Assembly (NCBI GenBank): GCA_031268975.1 | Contig: JAIRWM010000041.1 | Coordinates: 1-32,935 of the forward strand | Length of the DNA stretch: 32,935 nucleotides | Source: Treponema sp. | Lineage (GTDB): Bacteria; Spirochaetota; Spirochaetia; Treponematales; Breznakiellaceae | Direction of reading: 5' to 3' | Part shown: piece after piece, positions 7,734 through 15,851 of the stretch | Layout of the letters: each line of letters opens with the position of its first letter | Position numbering within the stretch: the first letter of the stretch is position 1 | Notes under the pieces: model-generated | What the model saw: the letters and a program-made list of their open reading frames with translations, nothing else | Told to the model about the DNA's origin: nothing | Database searches by the model: none | Translations under genes and position numbers: made by a program

Positions 7734-8753
7734 TCATATCCGCCTGTGCCGCAGATTGGCCTGGTCGTTGTTCCGCTTGATCATGACGTTGGTGATAACC
7801 GCCGCAAGAATAACAAAGCCCTGAATGGCCTGCTGCCAAAACGGCGACACATTTATCAGCGGCAGTGCGTTTGCCAGAATGCCGAACAGTATAACGCCCA
7901 GCACAAGACCGGCCACCTTGCCCCGGCCGCCTGAAACACTGATCCCCCCAAGTACGCAGGACGCGATAACATTCATTTCGTAGCCGACCGCGGTATCACC
8001 CTGCGCCGAGGCGAACTTCGCCACCCACAATACACCCGCGAGCCCCGCGAGAAAACCCATCAGCACATATACCATGTTGACAATGGGCTTTGCGGGAATG
8101 CCGGTTACTTCCGCCGCTTCCGGGTTGGAACCCACCGCGTAGATTCTCCTGCCGGTTCTGGTGTAATTGATGAAATAGTAAAAGACGATATACACGATAA
8201 CGGCGATCACAATAAGATTGTTTACGCCGAAAATTTTTCCCGTCGCCAGCGCTTTGAAACCGTCTGACATCTGGTGAGCGCTGACCCACGCCCCGTTGGA
8301 TATAAGGTAGGTCATGCCGCGGATAACGTTCATCATCCCAAGGCTCGCGATAATCGGCAGTATTGAAAACCGGGAAATCAAAAATCCCACAACAAAGCCC
8401 ACGGCGGCGCCGATAAGCGCGCCTTCCAGCACGAGGATTACCGGCGGCACCTGCGGATACGCACTTACCGTGAGGGCGCTTGCCATGCCGGAGAACGCGA
8501 TAATTGCCCCGATGGAAAGATCAATTCCCCCGGTAAGCAGTACCATCATCATCCCGACAGAAAGTATTCCCAGTATCGCCGTGTTGGTCAGCAGGTTCCC
8601 GACATTGACCAGCGTAAGAAATTCATGGTTCCGCACCTGAACGGCGGCGCTGATAACGACAATAAAAAACACAAGCCCCAGTTCGCGGAATTTGTTCATA
8701 CCCGCCGCCCTGAGCGCCCAGCGGCTTATTCCTGTATTGGCTTCTTTTTCCAC
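7734..8753 (-). CDS. rhaP: Sugar ABC transporter permease (rhamnose type)
   Basis: The 339-residue permease is of the same family as its downstream neighbour, with multiple membrane segments and the conserved V-L-G-G-I-S-V-S-G-G-R-G-K loop. The start is a GTG at 8753 with AGGGAGG just upstream; no better ATG exists before the conserved N-terminus. It lies 9 bases after the ATPase stop. Together with the ATPase and the second permease it forms the membrane part of the importer. Confidence 0.83.
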   Translation of the reverse strand: MEKEANTGISRWALRAAGMNKFRELGLVFFIVVISAAVQVRNHEFLTLVNVGNLLTNTAILGILSVGMMMVLLTGGIDLSIGAIIAFSGMASALTVSAYPQVPPVILVLEGALIGAAVGFVVGFLISRFSILPIIASLGMMNVIRGMTYLISNGAWVSAHQMSDGFKALATGKIFGVNNLIVIAVIVYIVFYYFINYTRTGRRIYAVGSNPEAAEVTGIPAKPIVNMVYVLMGFLAGLAGVLWVAKFASAQGDTAVGYEMNVIASCVLGGISVSGGRGKVAGLVLGVILFGILANALPLINVSPFWQQAIQGFVILAAVITNVMIKRNNDQANLRHRRI

Positions 8754-8762
8754 CTGTCCTCC

Positions 8763-10274
8763 CTACCTGTCCGTCATCGCGGCTTTGAGTATTTTTTCCT
8801 GGGTAGCGTCTTTTGTTTCAAAGATTCCCGTTACCCTGCCGTCGCGCATAACCACAATGCGGTCGCTCATGCCCAGAACTTCGGGCATTTCAGAGGACAC
8901 CATAATAATTCCGTATCCTGAGTTTACCAGTTCGTTCATAATTTCGTAAATTGCTATTTTGGCGCCCACGTCAACGCCCTTGGTCGGTTCATCAAGGATG
9001 ATAAGCTTCATATCGCTGGTAAGAAGCTTTGCGACAATAACTTTTTGCTGGTTCCCGCCGGAAAGCATCGAAACCCTGTCGTGAACGCTTACCGCCTTGA
9101 CTCCCAGCCTGCCGGCCAGAAGACCGGCTTCCGCGTTTTCCTTTTTCCTGTTGACCATGCCGTAACGCATGAACTTTTTCAGGGCCGGCAGCGTAATGTT
9201 TTTGGCGATCTCCCAGCGGGGCACAAGCCCCTGTTTAAGCCTGTCTTCGGGAAGGTACCCTATACCCGCGGCAATGGCCTGGGAAGGCCCTCCCTGGGGA
9301 AGCGTCTTTCCCAGGAGGGTAAGCTTTCCCGCGTCATACTCTGTTATGCCGTAAACCGCTTCGCAGACCTCGGTACGTCCCGCGCCCACAAGCCCGGTAA
9401 GGGCCAGCACTTCGCCCCTGCGTACCGAAAAACTGACATCCCGGAAAAACCCGGTGCGGGAAAGACCTTCCGCCCGGAAAATTTCCCCGCCGGGAACCGT
9501 GTCCCGCCTGGGGAAAAACTGAACGATTTCCCGGCCGACCATCGCGAGTACCAGGACATGGTCGTTCACGCCGGCCTTGTCCCAGGTATTGATGTATTTT
9601 CCGTCACGGAATACCGTTACCCTGTCCGCGAGCCGGTACATGTCTTCAAAGCGGTGCGAAATAAAAATTATCGAAACGCCTTTTGCCTTGAGACTTTCCG
9701 TAATGCGGTAGAGGTCTTCACATTCGCGGTTGGAAAGCGGCGCCGTCGGTTCATCCATAATAACAATACGGGCGTTTGCGGAAAGGGCTTTGGCGATTTC
9801 CACAATTTGCTGCTGGGCAACGGAAAGGGTTCCCATTTCCGCCCGGCTGTCAAAGTTAGCATCCAGCCGGTTAAGCAGAGCCTGGGCGTCCCTGTTCATG
9901 GTTTTCCAGTCAATCCGCCTGAACGGAGACGTTGTTTTTTCATGTCCCATAAAAATATTTTCCGCCACGGTAATGTCGGGGAAACAGGCGACATGCTGAT
10001 AAATAACGGCGATTCCCAGCGCCTGGGCATCAAGCGGATTTTTAATTTCCACGGGTTTTCCGTCAATAATAAAATCGCCTGAATCCGGCCGGTATACCCC
10101 GGTAATGGTTTTTATAAACGTTGATTTACCCGCTCCGTTTTCCCCCATAATGGCGTGAATTTCACCGGGACGCAGTTCAAAGTGAACCTTGTCCAGCGCC
10201 TGTACGCCGGGAAAAAACTTGGAGACATTCCGCAGTTCCAGAATATTTTGCCCGCTTTTTGCTGTTTCAGCCAC
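8763..10274 (-). CDS. rhaT: Sugar ABC transporter ATPase with two nucleotide-binding domains
   Basis: The 503-residue RbsA/RhaT-type protein is made of two fused ABC domains. Domain 1 has Walker A G-E-N-G-A-G-K-S-T near residue 43 and a signature-like L-S-V-A-Q-Q-Q near 149. Domain 2 has a degenerate Walker A G-L-V-G-A-G-R-T-E near 293 and L-S-G-G-N-Q-Q near 403, as usual in this family. The frame is open to an ATG at 10349, but I choose the GTG at 10274. GGAGGAG lies just upstream of it, the length then fits the family, and the overlap with the isomerase stop shrinks to 8 bases, suggesting translational coupling. Confidence 0.87.
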   Translation of the reverse strand: MAETAKSGQNILELRNVSKFFPGVQALDKVHFELRPGEIHAIMGENGAGKSTFIKTITGVYRPDSGDFIIDGKPVEIKNPLDAQALGIAVIYQHVACFPDITVAENIFMGHEKTTSPFRRIDWKTMNRDAQALLNRLDANFDSRAEMGTLSVAQQQIVEIAKALSANARIVIMDEPTAPLSNRECEDLYRITESLKAKGVSIIFISHRFEDMYRLADRVTVFRDGKYINTWDKAGVNDHVLVLAMVGREIVQFFPRRDTVPGGEIFRAEGLSRTGFFRDVSFSVRRGEVLALTGLVGAGRTEVCEAVYGITEYDAGKLTLLGKTLPQGGPSQAIAAGIGYLPEDRLKQGLVPRWEIAKNITLPALKKFMRYGMVNRKKENAEAGLLAGRLGVKAVSVHDRVSMLSGGNQQKVIVAKLLTSDMKLIILDEPTKGVDVGAKIAIYEIMNELVNSGYGIIMVSSEMPEVLGMSDRIVVMRDGRVTGIFETKDATQEKILKAAMTDR

Positions 10275-11715
10275 GCTCTCCTCCGATTTTCCGGCATTCA
10301 ATTCCCAAAAGCCGCGCCAGCTTTTCGATTTTTCCGGCAATGTGTCCAAGCCCTATGGCACAGTGATGAGCGGGGCCGGCCTTTGACCAGCTGTTGACAA
10401 ATTCACGGGCGCCTGAGTCAAAACGGTACCGGCTGTTCGTATTCCCAATCTCAAGCACCGGCCCCGGCACGCATTCCCCCTCGGCGCAGAGCAGGAACGT
10501 GGAACCACCGGGCCCCTGCACGACCGACAAAAACGTTACCGGCCCGTGCTGTACGCTCATCTGTATTGAGAGACCCTTGCCGGGCTTGCCGTGATACACC
10601 GGCAGCGGCACCAGCGCGACTTCCCCCTGGGCTATCGCGGCATGAGCCGGGCCGTCGTGCCCCCACAGTACGACGTCATCGTTAAAATCCATCGCGTAAA
10701 ATTCCGAGAAAGAACCGCCTGAACCGAAACAATCCAGAATTTTCATCGCCACAACATTTTTGACTTCGCATTCCCCGGCCACGGGTATATGATGGGCGGT
10801 AAGCAGGGTATTCCCTGCAATAACCGACGTTACAATATTTTCATGATCGTTTCCCGCCCAGCCTTCATAGTAATAAGCCATCGCTCCAAGGCGCTTTTTT
10901 TCCACCAGCGCGTCCAGGGCGCAGGAAGTCTTCGCCGCCCTGTCCAGTTCCCCGGCAGAACATTCCGGGGAAACGTCAAATTCCGCCTCAAACTGTCCAC
11001 GTTTTTCCGCCGTTTTTTGGGGAGTTACTTCGTCCCGCAGGGCTTTTAACTCGTCAATTTCCAACAGTTCAAAATGGCTGCCGAATACCGCGGAAAGCCT
11101 GGTCAGGTCGGTATACACGTCAAGCATACCGCAGTAATAGTGCCCGAGTATGCCTATGCGGGTACTCGAAAGACACGACTTTACCCGTATCGCGGCACAC
11201 CAGAGGCCGATTTCATTCCACGATACATCGTCGTCCAGCCAGCCGGTAACAATGTCGTAAAAAAGCCCCACGTTGTTAAACACATTGGCGATTTCCGGCG
11301 CCGCGCAGGCCTGACAATGGGCGAGCCATTCTCCGGTCATTTTGCCCCGGTCGCCGAGGGCGTTGATCCGTTTGTAGTCGATGGCCGGAACCGGCTGGAG
11401 GTTAAGAACCACCACCGGTACTTTAAGGCTTTGCACTGCGGCAAGGACGGTATGGGAAAGGGCATAAGTGGCGATATACAGAAACACCGCTTCAACGCGT
11501 TCCCTGCCGAACAGCGCGGCCGCTTGTGCGGCGCTGCCGGGATTGTCCACAAGGCCCGCGTCCACAACGGCGACGCCGTGCGCTTCCAGCCGGGCCGCAA
11601 TGCCCTTTTGATACCCTGTGAGCCTGTCTTTTAAACCGTTAAACTGGCCCCAATAGGTATCCAGCCCTACCCCAAACAAACCGGCCTTCACGCCTTTCGC
11701 AATATTCGTATTCAT
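10267..11715 (-). CDS. L-fucose/L-arabinose isomerase-like protein heading the transporter operon
   Basis: The 482-residue protein has the overall pattern of the FucI/AraA superfamily: an N-terminal Rossmann-like region, a middle domain, and a C-terminal stretch with E-F-Y-A-M-D-F followed by W-G-H-D-G-P near residue 350, where metal-ligand Glu, Asp and His would lie. Members interconvert aldoses and ketoses using Mn2+. The locus already encodes a clear RhaA, so this may act on a different sugar (fucose, arabinose or another deoxysugar) or have another role. It is the first gene of the array, overlaps the ATPase gene by 8 bases, and faces the AraC-type regulator. GGAAG precedes the ATG. The exact substrate is unknown. 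Confidence 0.7.
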   Translation of the reverse strand: MNTNIAKGVKAGLFGVGLDTYWGQFNGLKDRLTGYQKGIAARLEAHGVAVVDAGLVDNPGSAAQAAALFGRERVEAVFLYIATYALSHTVLAAVQSLKVPVVVLNLQPVPAIDYKRINALGDRGKMTGEWLAHCQACAAPEIANVFNNVGLFYDIVTGWLDDDVSWNEIGLWCAAIRVKSCLSSTRIGILGHYYCGMLDVYTDLTRLSAVFGSHFELLEIDELKALRDEVTPQKTAEKRGQFEAEFDVSPECSAGELDRAAKTSCALDALVEKKRLGAMAYYYEGWAGNDHENIVTSVIAGNTLLTAHHIPVAGECEVKNVVAMKILDCFGSGGSFSEFYAMDFNDDVVLWGHDGPAHAAIAQGEVALVPLPVYHGKPGKGLSIQMSVQHGPVTFLSVVQGPGGSTFLLCAEGECVPGPVLEIGNTNSRYRFDSGAREFVNSWSKAGPAHHCAIGLGHIAGKIEKLARLLGIECRKIGGERG

Positions 11716-11819
11716 CGCGCTTCCTTAAAGAACTACAGTCTCCCATGACTCCCGCCCGCCGTAAATGGATTTTTCGCGTAACGTAATGGAAAAAACACTC
11801 CCCTTCCGTGCGCCAGGGA
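11716..11819. promoter_or_regulatory. Divergent control region with direct repeat
   Basis: This short region separates the transporter array (- strand) from the AraC-type gene (+ strand). The sequence ATGGATTTTTC occurs at 11765-11775 and again at 11820-11830, 55 bases apart in the same orientation; the second copy overlaps the start of the regulator. AraC-family activators bind direct repeats, so these are candidate operators. No convincing -35/-10 pair is seen on either strand, which fits activator-dependent promoters. Confidence 0.35.
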
Positions 11820-12764
11820 ATGGATTTTTCTCTTGCGGTGATGGATAAAAAGAACTATACTGTTCTGGTGAAAAAAAACGCCGGCGGCGACTGGGGCTTT
11901 CTGCATTATCTTCCCTACAGCAAAGAAGATGAAAAACTCGGCATGGTCTGTACTACGGCGGGTAGCGTCGAAGTCCCGCCGGGAACCGAATATCCGCCCA
12001 GAAAAACCGAACATCCGTTCCATTTTCGTTCCGTGGACACAGGCAGAATTCTCCCGGAATATCAGCTTGTGTACATTACCCGGGGAGAGGGGACGTTTTC
12101 CGCCGGTGAAAAAACCTGGGAAGCAAAATCCGGATCGGCGTTTCTGGTACTGCCGGGACTAAGGCACCGGTATGGGCCAAGCCAGTCGGTGGGCTGGCAT
12201 GAAAACTGGGTCGGCTTCAAGGGTTCTTATTTTAACAAACTCGCAAAAGAAGGGTTCCTCACGGAAGAACATGTTTTTTTTACCCCCGGGCTCAGCGAAT
12301 TCGCGAACAGCCTTTTTGACCGGATTTTTGACGAAGTGCGCAGGCAAAAACCCCTGTATCAAATGAAAGCCTGTTCCGCCGTTCTGGCCCTTTTGTGGGA
12401 AATACTTTCCCGTTCCCGGCGGCAGGATCAGCCGGATATTTACGAAAAAATTGTAGAACAGGCAAAATACCTTATGACATCCAATACTTACGGGGCGATA
12501 AACATTCCCAGCATCGCGGCTCAAATCGGCATAAGCACGTCCCGGCTCAACGAAATTTTCAAACAGTTTACTTCCATGACCCCATATCAGTATTATATAC
12601 ATATCAAGATCCATAAAGCGGAAGACCTTCTTGTGCAAGAGGAAATTTCCGTCAAGGAAGCCGCCTGGCGCATGGGGTTTGACGATCAATACTATTTTTC
12701 AAGGCTTTTTAAAAACAAAACAGGTATTGCCCCTTCCGACTGGAAGAAATATAGTGGTCAGTAG
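11820..12764 (+). CDS. AraC-family transcriptional regulator
   Basis: The 314-residue protein has an N-terminal cupin-like ligand-binding half (P-P-G-T-E-Y-P-P, then a R-G-E-G-T-F beta-rich segment). The C-terminal AraC DNA-binding domain, from about residue 215, has two helix-turn-helix units, including the family stretch A-W-R-M-G-F-D-D-Q-Y-Y-F-S-R-L-F-K. It is divergent from the transporter array and probably activates it in response to the sugar. The start is uncertain: a GTG at 11808, the ATG at 11820 used here, and an ATG at 11841 are all in frame, and none has a good ribosome-binding site. Confidence 0.85.
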   Translation: MDFSLAVMDKKNYTVLVKKNAGGDWGFLHYLPYSKEDEKLGMVCTTAGSVEVPPGTEYPPRKTEHPFHFRSVDTGRILPEYQLVYITRGEGTFSAGEKTWEAKSGSAFLVLPGLRHRYGPSQSVGWHENWVGFKGSYFNKLAKEGFLTEEHVFFTPGLSEFANSLFDRIFDEVRRQKPLYQMKACSAVLALLWEILSRSRRQDQPDIYEKIVEQAKYLMTSNTYGAINIPSIAAQIGISTSRLNEIFKQFTSMTPYQYYIHIKIHKAEDLLVQEEISVKEAAWRMGFDDQYYFSRLFKNKTGIAPSDWKKYSGQ

Positions 12765-12839
12765 CACAGGAGTATGTGATAAACAAGTTTTTCACTTCCG
12801 ATCCACGTGCCGGCAAGCCGGCTTTTCACAGGAGTAGTG

Positions 12840-14138
12840 ATGAAAACAAAAGCTGTACGCATCTACGGCGTTAACGACCTTCGCCTTGAGGAATTTGAAC
12901 TTCCGGAAATCAAGGATGATGAAATTCTCGCGCGGGTTGTTTCAGATTCAATCTGCATGTCCAGCCACAAGCTTGCCCTGCAGGGGGCACGACATAAACG
13001 GGTGCGCTATGACCTCGCGAAGCAGCCCTGTATTATCGGCCATGAATTTTGCGGGGTTCTGGAAAAAGTCGGCAAAAACTGGGGAAAATTCAGGGAAGGC
13101 GATAAATTCGCCATTCAGCCGGCGCTGAACTATCCCGGCCCCGACGGAAAGACAACCTTGTGGGCGCCGGGTTATTCCTACGAATACACAGGCGGAGACG
13201 CCACCCATATTATCATCCCAAAAGAAGTAATGGAAATGAACTGTCTGCTCCGTTACGAGGCGGATAACTTTTTTATGGGCTCCCTCTCCGAACCCGTGTC
13301 CTGCATCGCCGGCGCGTACCACGCCCAGTACCATACACGGGGCGGATCGTATGCGCACGACATGGGCATAGTTGAAGGCGGAAACCTTGCCCTGCTTGCC
13401 TCCGTAGGGCCCATGGGCCTTGGGGCCATAGATTACGCGATCCACAATCCCCGCAGACCGGGCCGCGTTGTTGTTACCGACATTGACGACGCGCGGCTTG
13501 CCCGGGCGGAAGAGCTCTTGAGCGTGGAGGAGGCAAAAAAGAATGGCGTAGAGCTTGTATATGTAAACACAAAAAACATTTCCGATCCGGTGGAACATCT
13601 TAAAAAGCTCAGCGGGGGCAGACTTTTCGACGACGTTTTTGTTTTCGCTCCGGTAAAGCCGGTTCTTGAAATGGGCGGCAGGCTGCTTGGCCACGACGGA
13701 TGCCTTAACTTTTTCGCCGGCCCCACGGACACTTCTTTTTCCGCGGCGTTTAACTTTTACAATGTCCACTATGAATCGCACCACATTGTGGGAACAAGCG
13801 GCGGGAATACCGCCGACATGGTGGAATCCCTTTCAATGATGTCCAAAGGCGAACTAAACCCGGTGTTTATGATCACCCATGTCGGGGGTCTTGACGCGGT
13901 AAGCGGGACTACCATCAACCTTGACAAAATCCCCGGCGGAAAAAAGCTTGTCTATACCCACAAAAAACTTCCCCTTACCGCAATCTCCGACTTTGCCGAA
14001 AAAGGCGCGGCAAACGAAGGGGGCCTCGGCGGATTATATAGCGCCCTTGCGGAAATATGCGGAAGGCACCGGGGGCTCTGGAGCAAGGAAGCGGAAGACT
14101 ACTTTCTGGCAAACGCCCCGGAGATTCTCCCGGAATGA
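12840..14138 (+). CDS. Medium-chain dehydrogenase, YggP / L-sorbose-1-phosphate reductase type
   Basis: The 432-residue medium-chain dehydrogenase/reductase has G-H-E near residue 66 in the catalytic domain and a nucleotide-binding G-P-M-G-L-G near 189. The opening (basic start, Y-G-V-N-D-L-R-L, then S-D-S-I-C-M-S-S) resembles E. coli YggP and SorE, which reduce sugar phosphates such as L-sorbose 1-phosphate. The usual G-I-C-G-T-D zinc motif is altered to S-I-C-M-S-S, as in that subgroup. The ATG at 12840 has AGGAG upstream; an in-frame GTG at 12806 is unlikely. It follows the AraC gene by 75 bases and overlaps the HD gene by 4. The substrate is not known. Confidence 0.75.
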   Translation: MKTKAVRIYGVNDLRLEEFELPEIKDDEILARVVSDSICMSSHKLALQGARHKRVRYDLAKQPCIIGHEFCGVLEKVGKNWGKFREGDKFAIQPALNYPGPDGKTTLWAPGYSYEYTGGDATHIIIPKEVMEMNCLLRYEADNFFMGSLSEPVSCIAGAYHAQYHTRGGSYAHDMGIVEGGNLALLASVGPMGLGAIDYAIHNPRRPGRVVVTDIDDARLARAEELLSVEEAKKNGVELVYVNTKNISDPVEHLKKLSGGRLFDDVFVFAPVKPVLEMGGRLLGHDGCLNFFAGPTDTSFSAAFNFYNVHYESHHIVGTSGGNTADMVESLSMMSKGELNPVFMITHVGGLDAVSGTTINLDKIPGGKKLVYTHKKLPLTAISDFAEKGAANEGGLGGLYSALAEICGRHRGLWSKEAEDYFLANAPEILPE

Positions 14139-15061
14139 ACAAAAAAAGAACCGCCTCGGGGGAACCCCCGGCTGCCGGTTTTCACCCGGCCGCCGTTCAC
14201 CCGGAAGGAGGCCGGACGCCCGAGTCCCGCCATGCCGCGGGCTCCCGGCGCTCGGGAAAAGAACTCGCCCTGGACGGGAAGATCCTTGAAAAAATAAAAT
14301 CGCTTCGCCTTTCCGGAGAAGCCGAAAAGCTCGCGGAAAAATTCCTGCGCGACGAAGAAGTCCAGGCCATGCAGGAATACGCCAACAGTGTTTCCATAGT
14401 GCGGCTTAAGTATAACGATCACGGCCCGGTACACATGAGAACCGTAGCGTATAACGCCATTATCATGATGGACCTTATCCGTAAAGCCGGGGTAAAAACA
14501 AGCCTTGAATCGGAAGAATCCGGCGGCTTTGAAGACAGCCTTGGAGCGGTGCTTTCCGGCGCCCTTCTGCATGACCTTGGAATGGCGATAGGCCGGCAGG
14601 ATCACGAACTTCACAGCGCCTATCTTGCCTATCCCATACTGGACAGGATAATCAGGGAAGTATACGGAATGAATTACCAGAAAATCGCCGTTATCCGGTC
14701 CCTGGCGCTGGAGGCGATATCCGGCCACATGGGAAACCGTTCCATTTACTCCCTGGAAGCGGGCATTGTCCAGATAGCAGACGGCTGCGACATGAAAAAA
14801 GGCCGCGCGCGGATTCCCCTTGCCCTTGCCGGCAGCCCCCGCATGGGCGACATACACCAGTATTCGGCGAACTCCATCGAAGAGCTTACCATTGAGCAGG
14901 GCGCGGAAAAACCCATAAGTATACGGGTCGATATGTCCAGCGAAGTTGGGCTTTTCCAGGTAGAAGAAGTGCTTCTCAACAAAATCGCGGCGGGAACCGC
15001 AAAGAGTTATGTTGAACTGTACGCCGTGTTGAACGGCGGCAAACCCAAACGTTATTTATAA
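14135..15061 (+). CDS. HD-domain metal-dependent phosphohydrolase
   Basis: The 308-residue protein has an HD domain: H-G-P-V-H near residue 96 and L-H-D-L-G-M near 144, with further His residues (Q-D-H-E-L-H-S) after it. HD proteins hydrolyse phosphoesters of nucleotides or small molecules using paired metals. The first 45 residues are low complexity, rich in Pro, Gly, Ala and Arg, and encoded by GC-rich palindromic sequence. The start ATG overlaps the dehydrogenase stop as ATGA, so translation is probably coupled. The substrate is unknown, and the neighbours suggest a phosphorylated sugar or nucleotide metabolite. Confidence 0.8.
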   Translation: MNKKRTASGEPPAAGFHPAAVHPEGGRTPESRHAAGSRRSGKELALDGKILEKIKSLRLSGEAEKLAEKFLRDEEVQAMQEYANSVSIVRLKYNDHGPVHMRTVAYNAIIMMDLIRKAGVKTSLESEESGGFEDSLGAVLSGALLHDLGMAIGRQDHELHSAYLAYPILDRIIREVYGMNYQKIAVIRSLALEAISGHMGNRSIYSLEAGIVQIADGCDMKKGRARIPLALAGSPRMGDIHQYSANSIEELTIEQGAEKPISIRVDMSSEVGLFQVEEVLLNKIAAGTAKSYVELYAVLNGGKPKRYL

Positions 15062-15095
15062 AGGCGTTTTATCACGGGAATACAAGGAACAGGAT

Positions 15096-15812
15096 ATGGG
15101 TAAAATTAAAGCGGTCATTTTCGATATGGACGGAGTGCTGACCGATTCTGAATGGTTTATCGCCGAAGCGGGAAGTTTAATGTTTAAAGAGCGCTATGGC
15201 ATTGATGTCAGCCATGAAGATTTTGCTCCGTTTGTCGGCCACGGAGAAAACCGCTTTCTCGGCGGGGTCGCGGAAAAGTACAAATTAAAGGATTTTGACA
15301 TTGTAAAAGACAAAGAACGCACCTACGAAATATACTGCGAAATAATCAAGGGAAAACTTGAACCCATGCCCGGCGCCGTGGAATTTGTGTACAAATGCAG
15401 GGAACTGGGATTGAAAACCGCCCTGGCAACCTCAACGGACTACGTAAAAATGGCGGCGAATCTTGAAGCCATCGGCCTTATAAACATGCAGATGAGGGCG
15501 GATCAGGTTGGGCTGGCCGCGGCGCTGGGAGCGGCGGCCAGAAACAACGCATTCGACGCTATGGTTAACGGCCTAGATGTGGAACGGCAAAAGCCGTTTC
15601 CCGATCTTTATCTGGAAGCGGCCGCCCGCCTCGAGGTAGATCCCGCGGACTGCTGGGTAATAGAAGACTCCACCGGAGGCGTCACCGCCGCAAAAGTCGC
15701 GGGAATGAGATGCCTGGGGCTTTTAACCACGTACCCGGAAGCGGACATAAAGAACGCAGGCGCGGATCGCATTGTGAAAGATCTTTCGGTTATTACCCCG
15801 GAAGATCTGTAG
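15096..15812 (+). CDS. HAD-superfamily hydrolase, beta-phosphoglucomutase-like
   Basis: The 238-residue HAD subfamily IA protein has motif I D-M-D-G-V-L-T-D-S near residue 10, motif II A-T-S-T near 109, motif III Lys in K-P-F-P-D and motif IV I-E-D-S. Members either remove phosphate from sugar phosphates or act as beta-phosphoglucomutase; DxDGV with a helical cap fits both. It lies 34 bases after the HD gene on the same strand and converges with tyrS. With the dehydrogenase and HD protein it could process phosphorylated sugar intermediates, which is inference. Confidence 0.85.
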   Translation: MGKIKAVIFDMDGVLTDSEWFIAEAGSLMFKERYGIDVSHEDFAPFVGHGENRFLGGVAEKYKLKDFDIVKDKERTYEIYCEIIKGKLEPMPGAVEFVYKCRELGLKTALATSTDYVKMAANLEAIGLINMQMRADQVGLAAALGAAARNNAFDAMVNGLDVERQKPFPDLYLEAAARLEVDPADCWVIEDSTGGVTAAKVAGMRCLGLLTTYPEADIKNAGADRIVKDLSVITPEDL

Positions 15813-15851
15813 GTTTGGCGCGCGGACCGTAAAAGAAATCTCCGCCGCCGC

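Noticed and set aside
9045-10082. A 345-codon open frame on the + strand inside the transporter ATPase gene
   Set aside because: It is antisense to conserved ABC motifs, with no family resemblance and no ribosome-binding signal.
11733-12023. A 96-codon open frame on the - strand across the divergent control region
   Set aside because: It overlaps the start of the AraC gene, and its composition is that of an antisense shadow; no domain or convincing start is seen.
12765-12780. CACAGGAGTATGTGA after the AraC stop, which looks like a ribosome-binding site and start
   Set aside because: The ATG is followed at once by TGA. It partly duplicates the true ribosome-binding site of the dehydrogenase gene at 12827-12840, and no reading frame follows.
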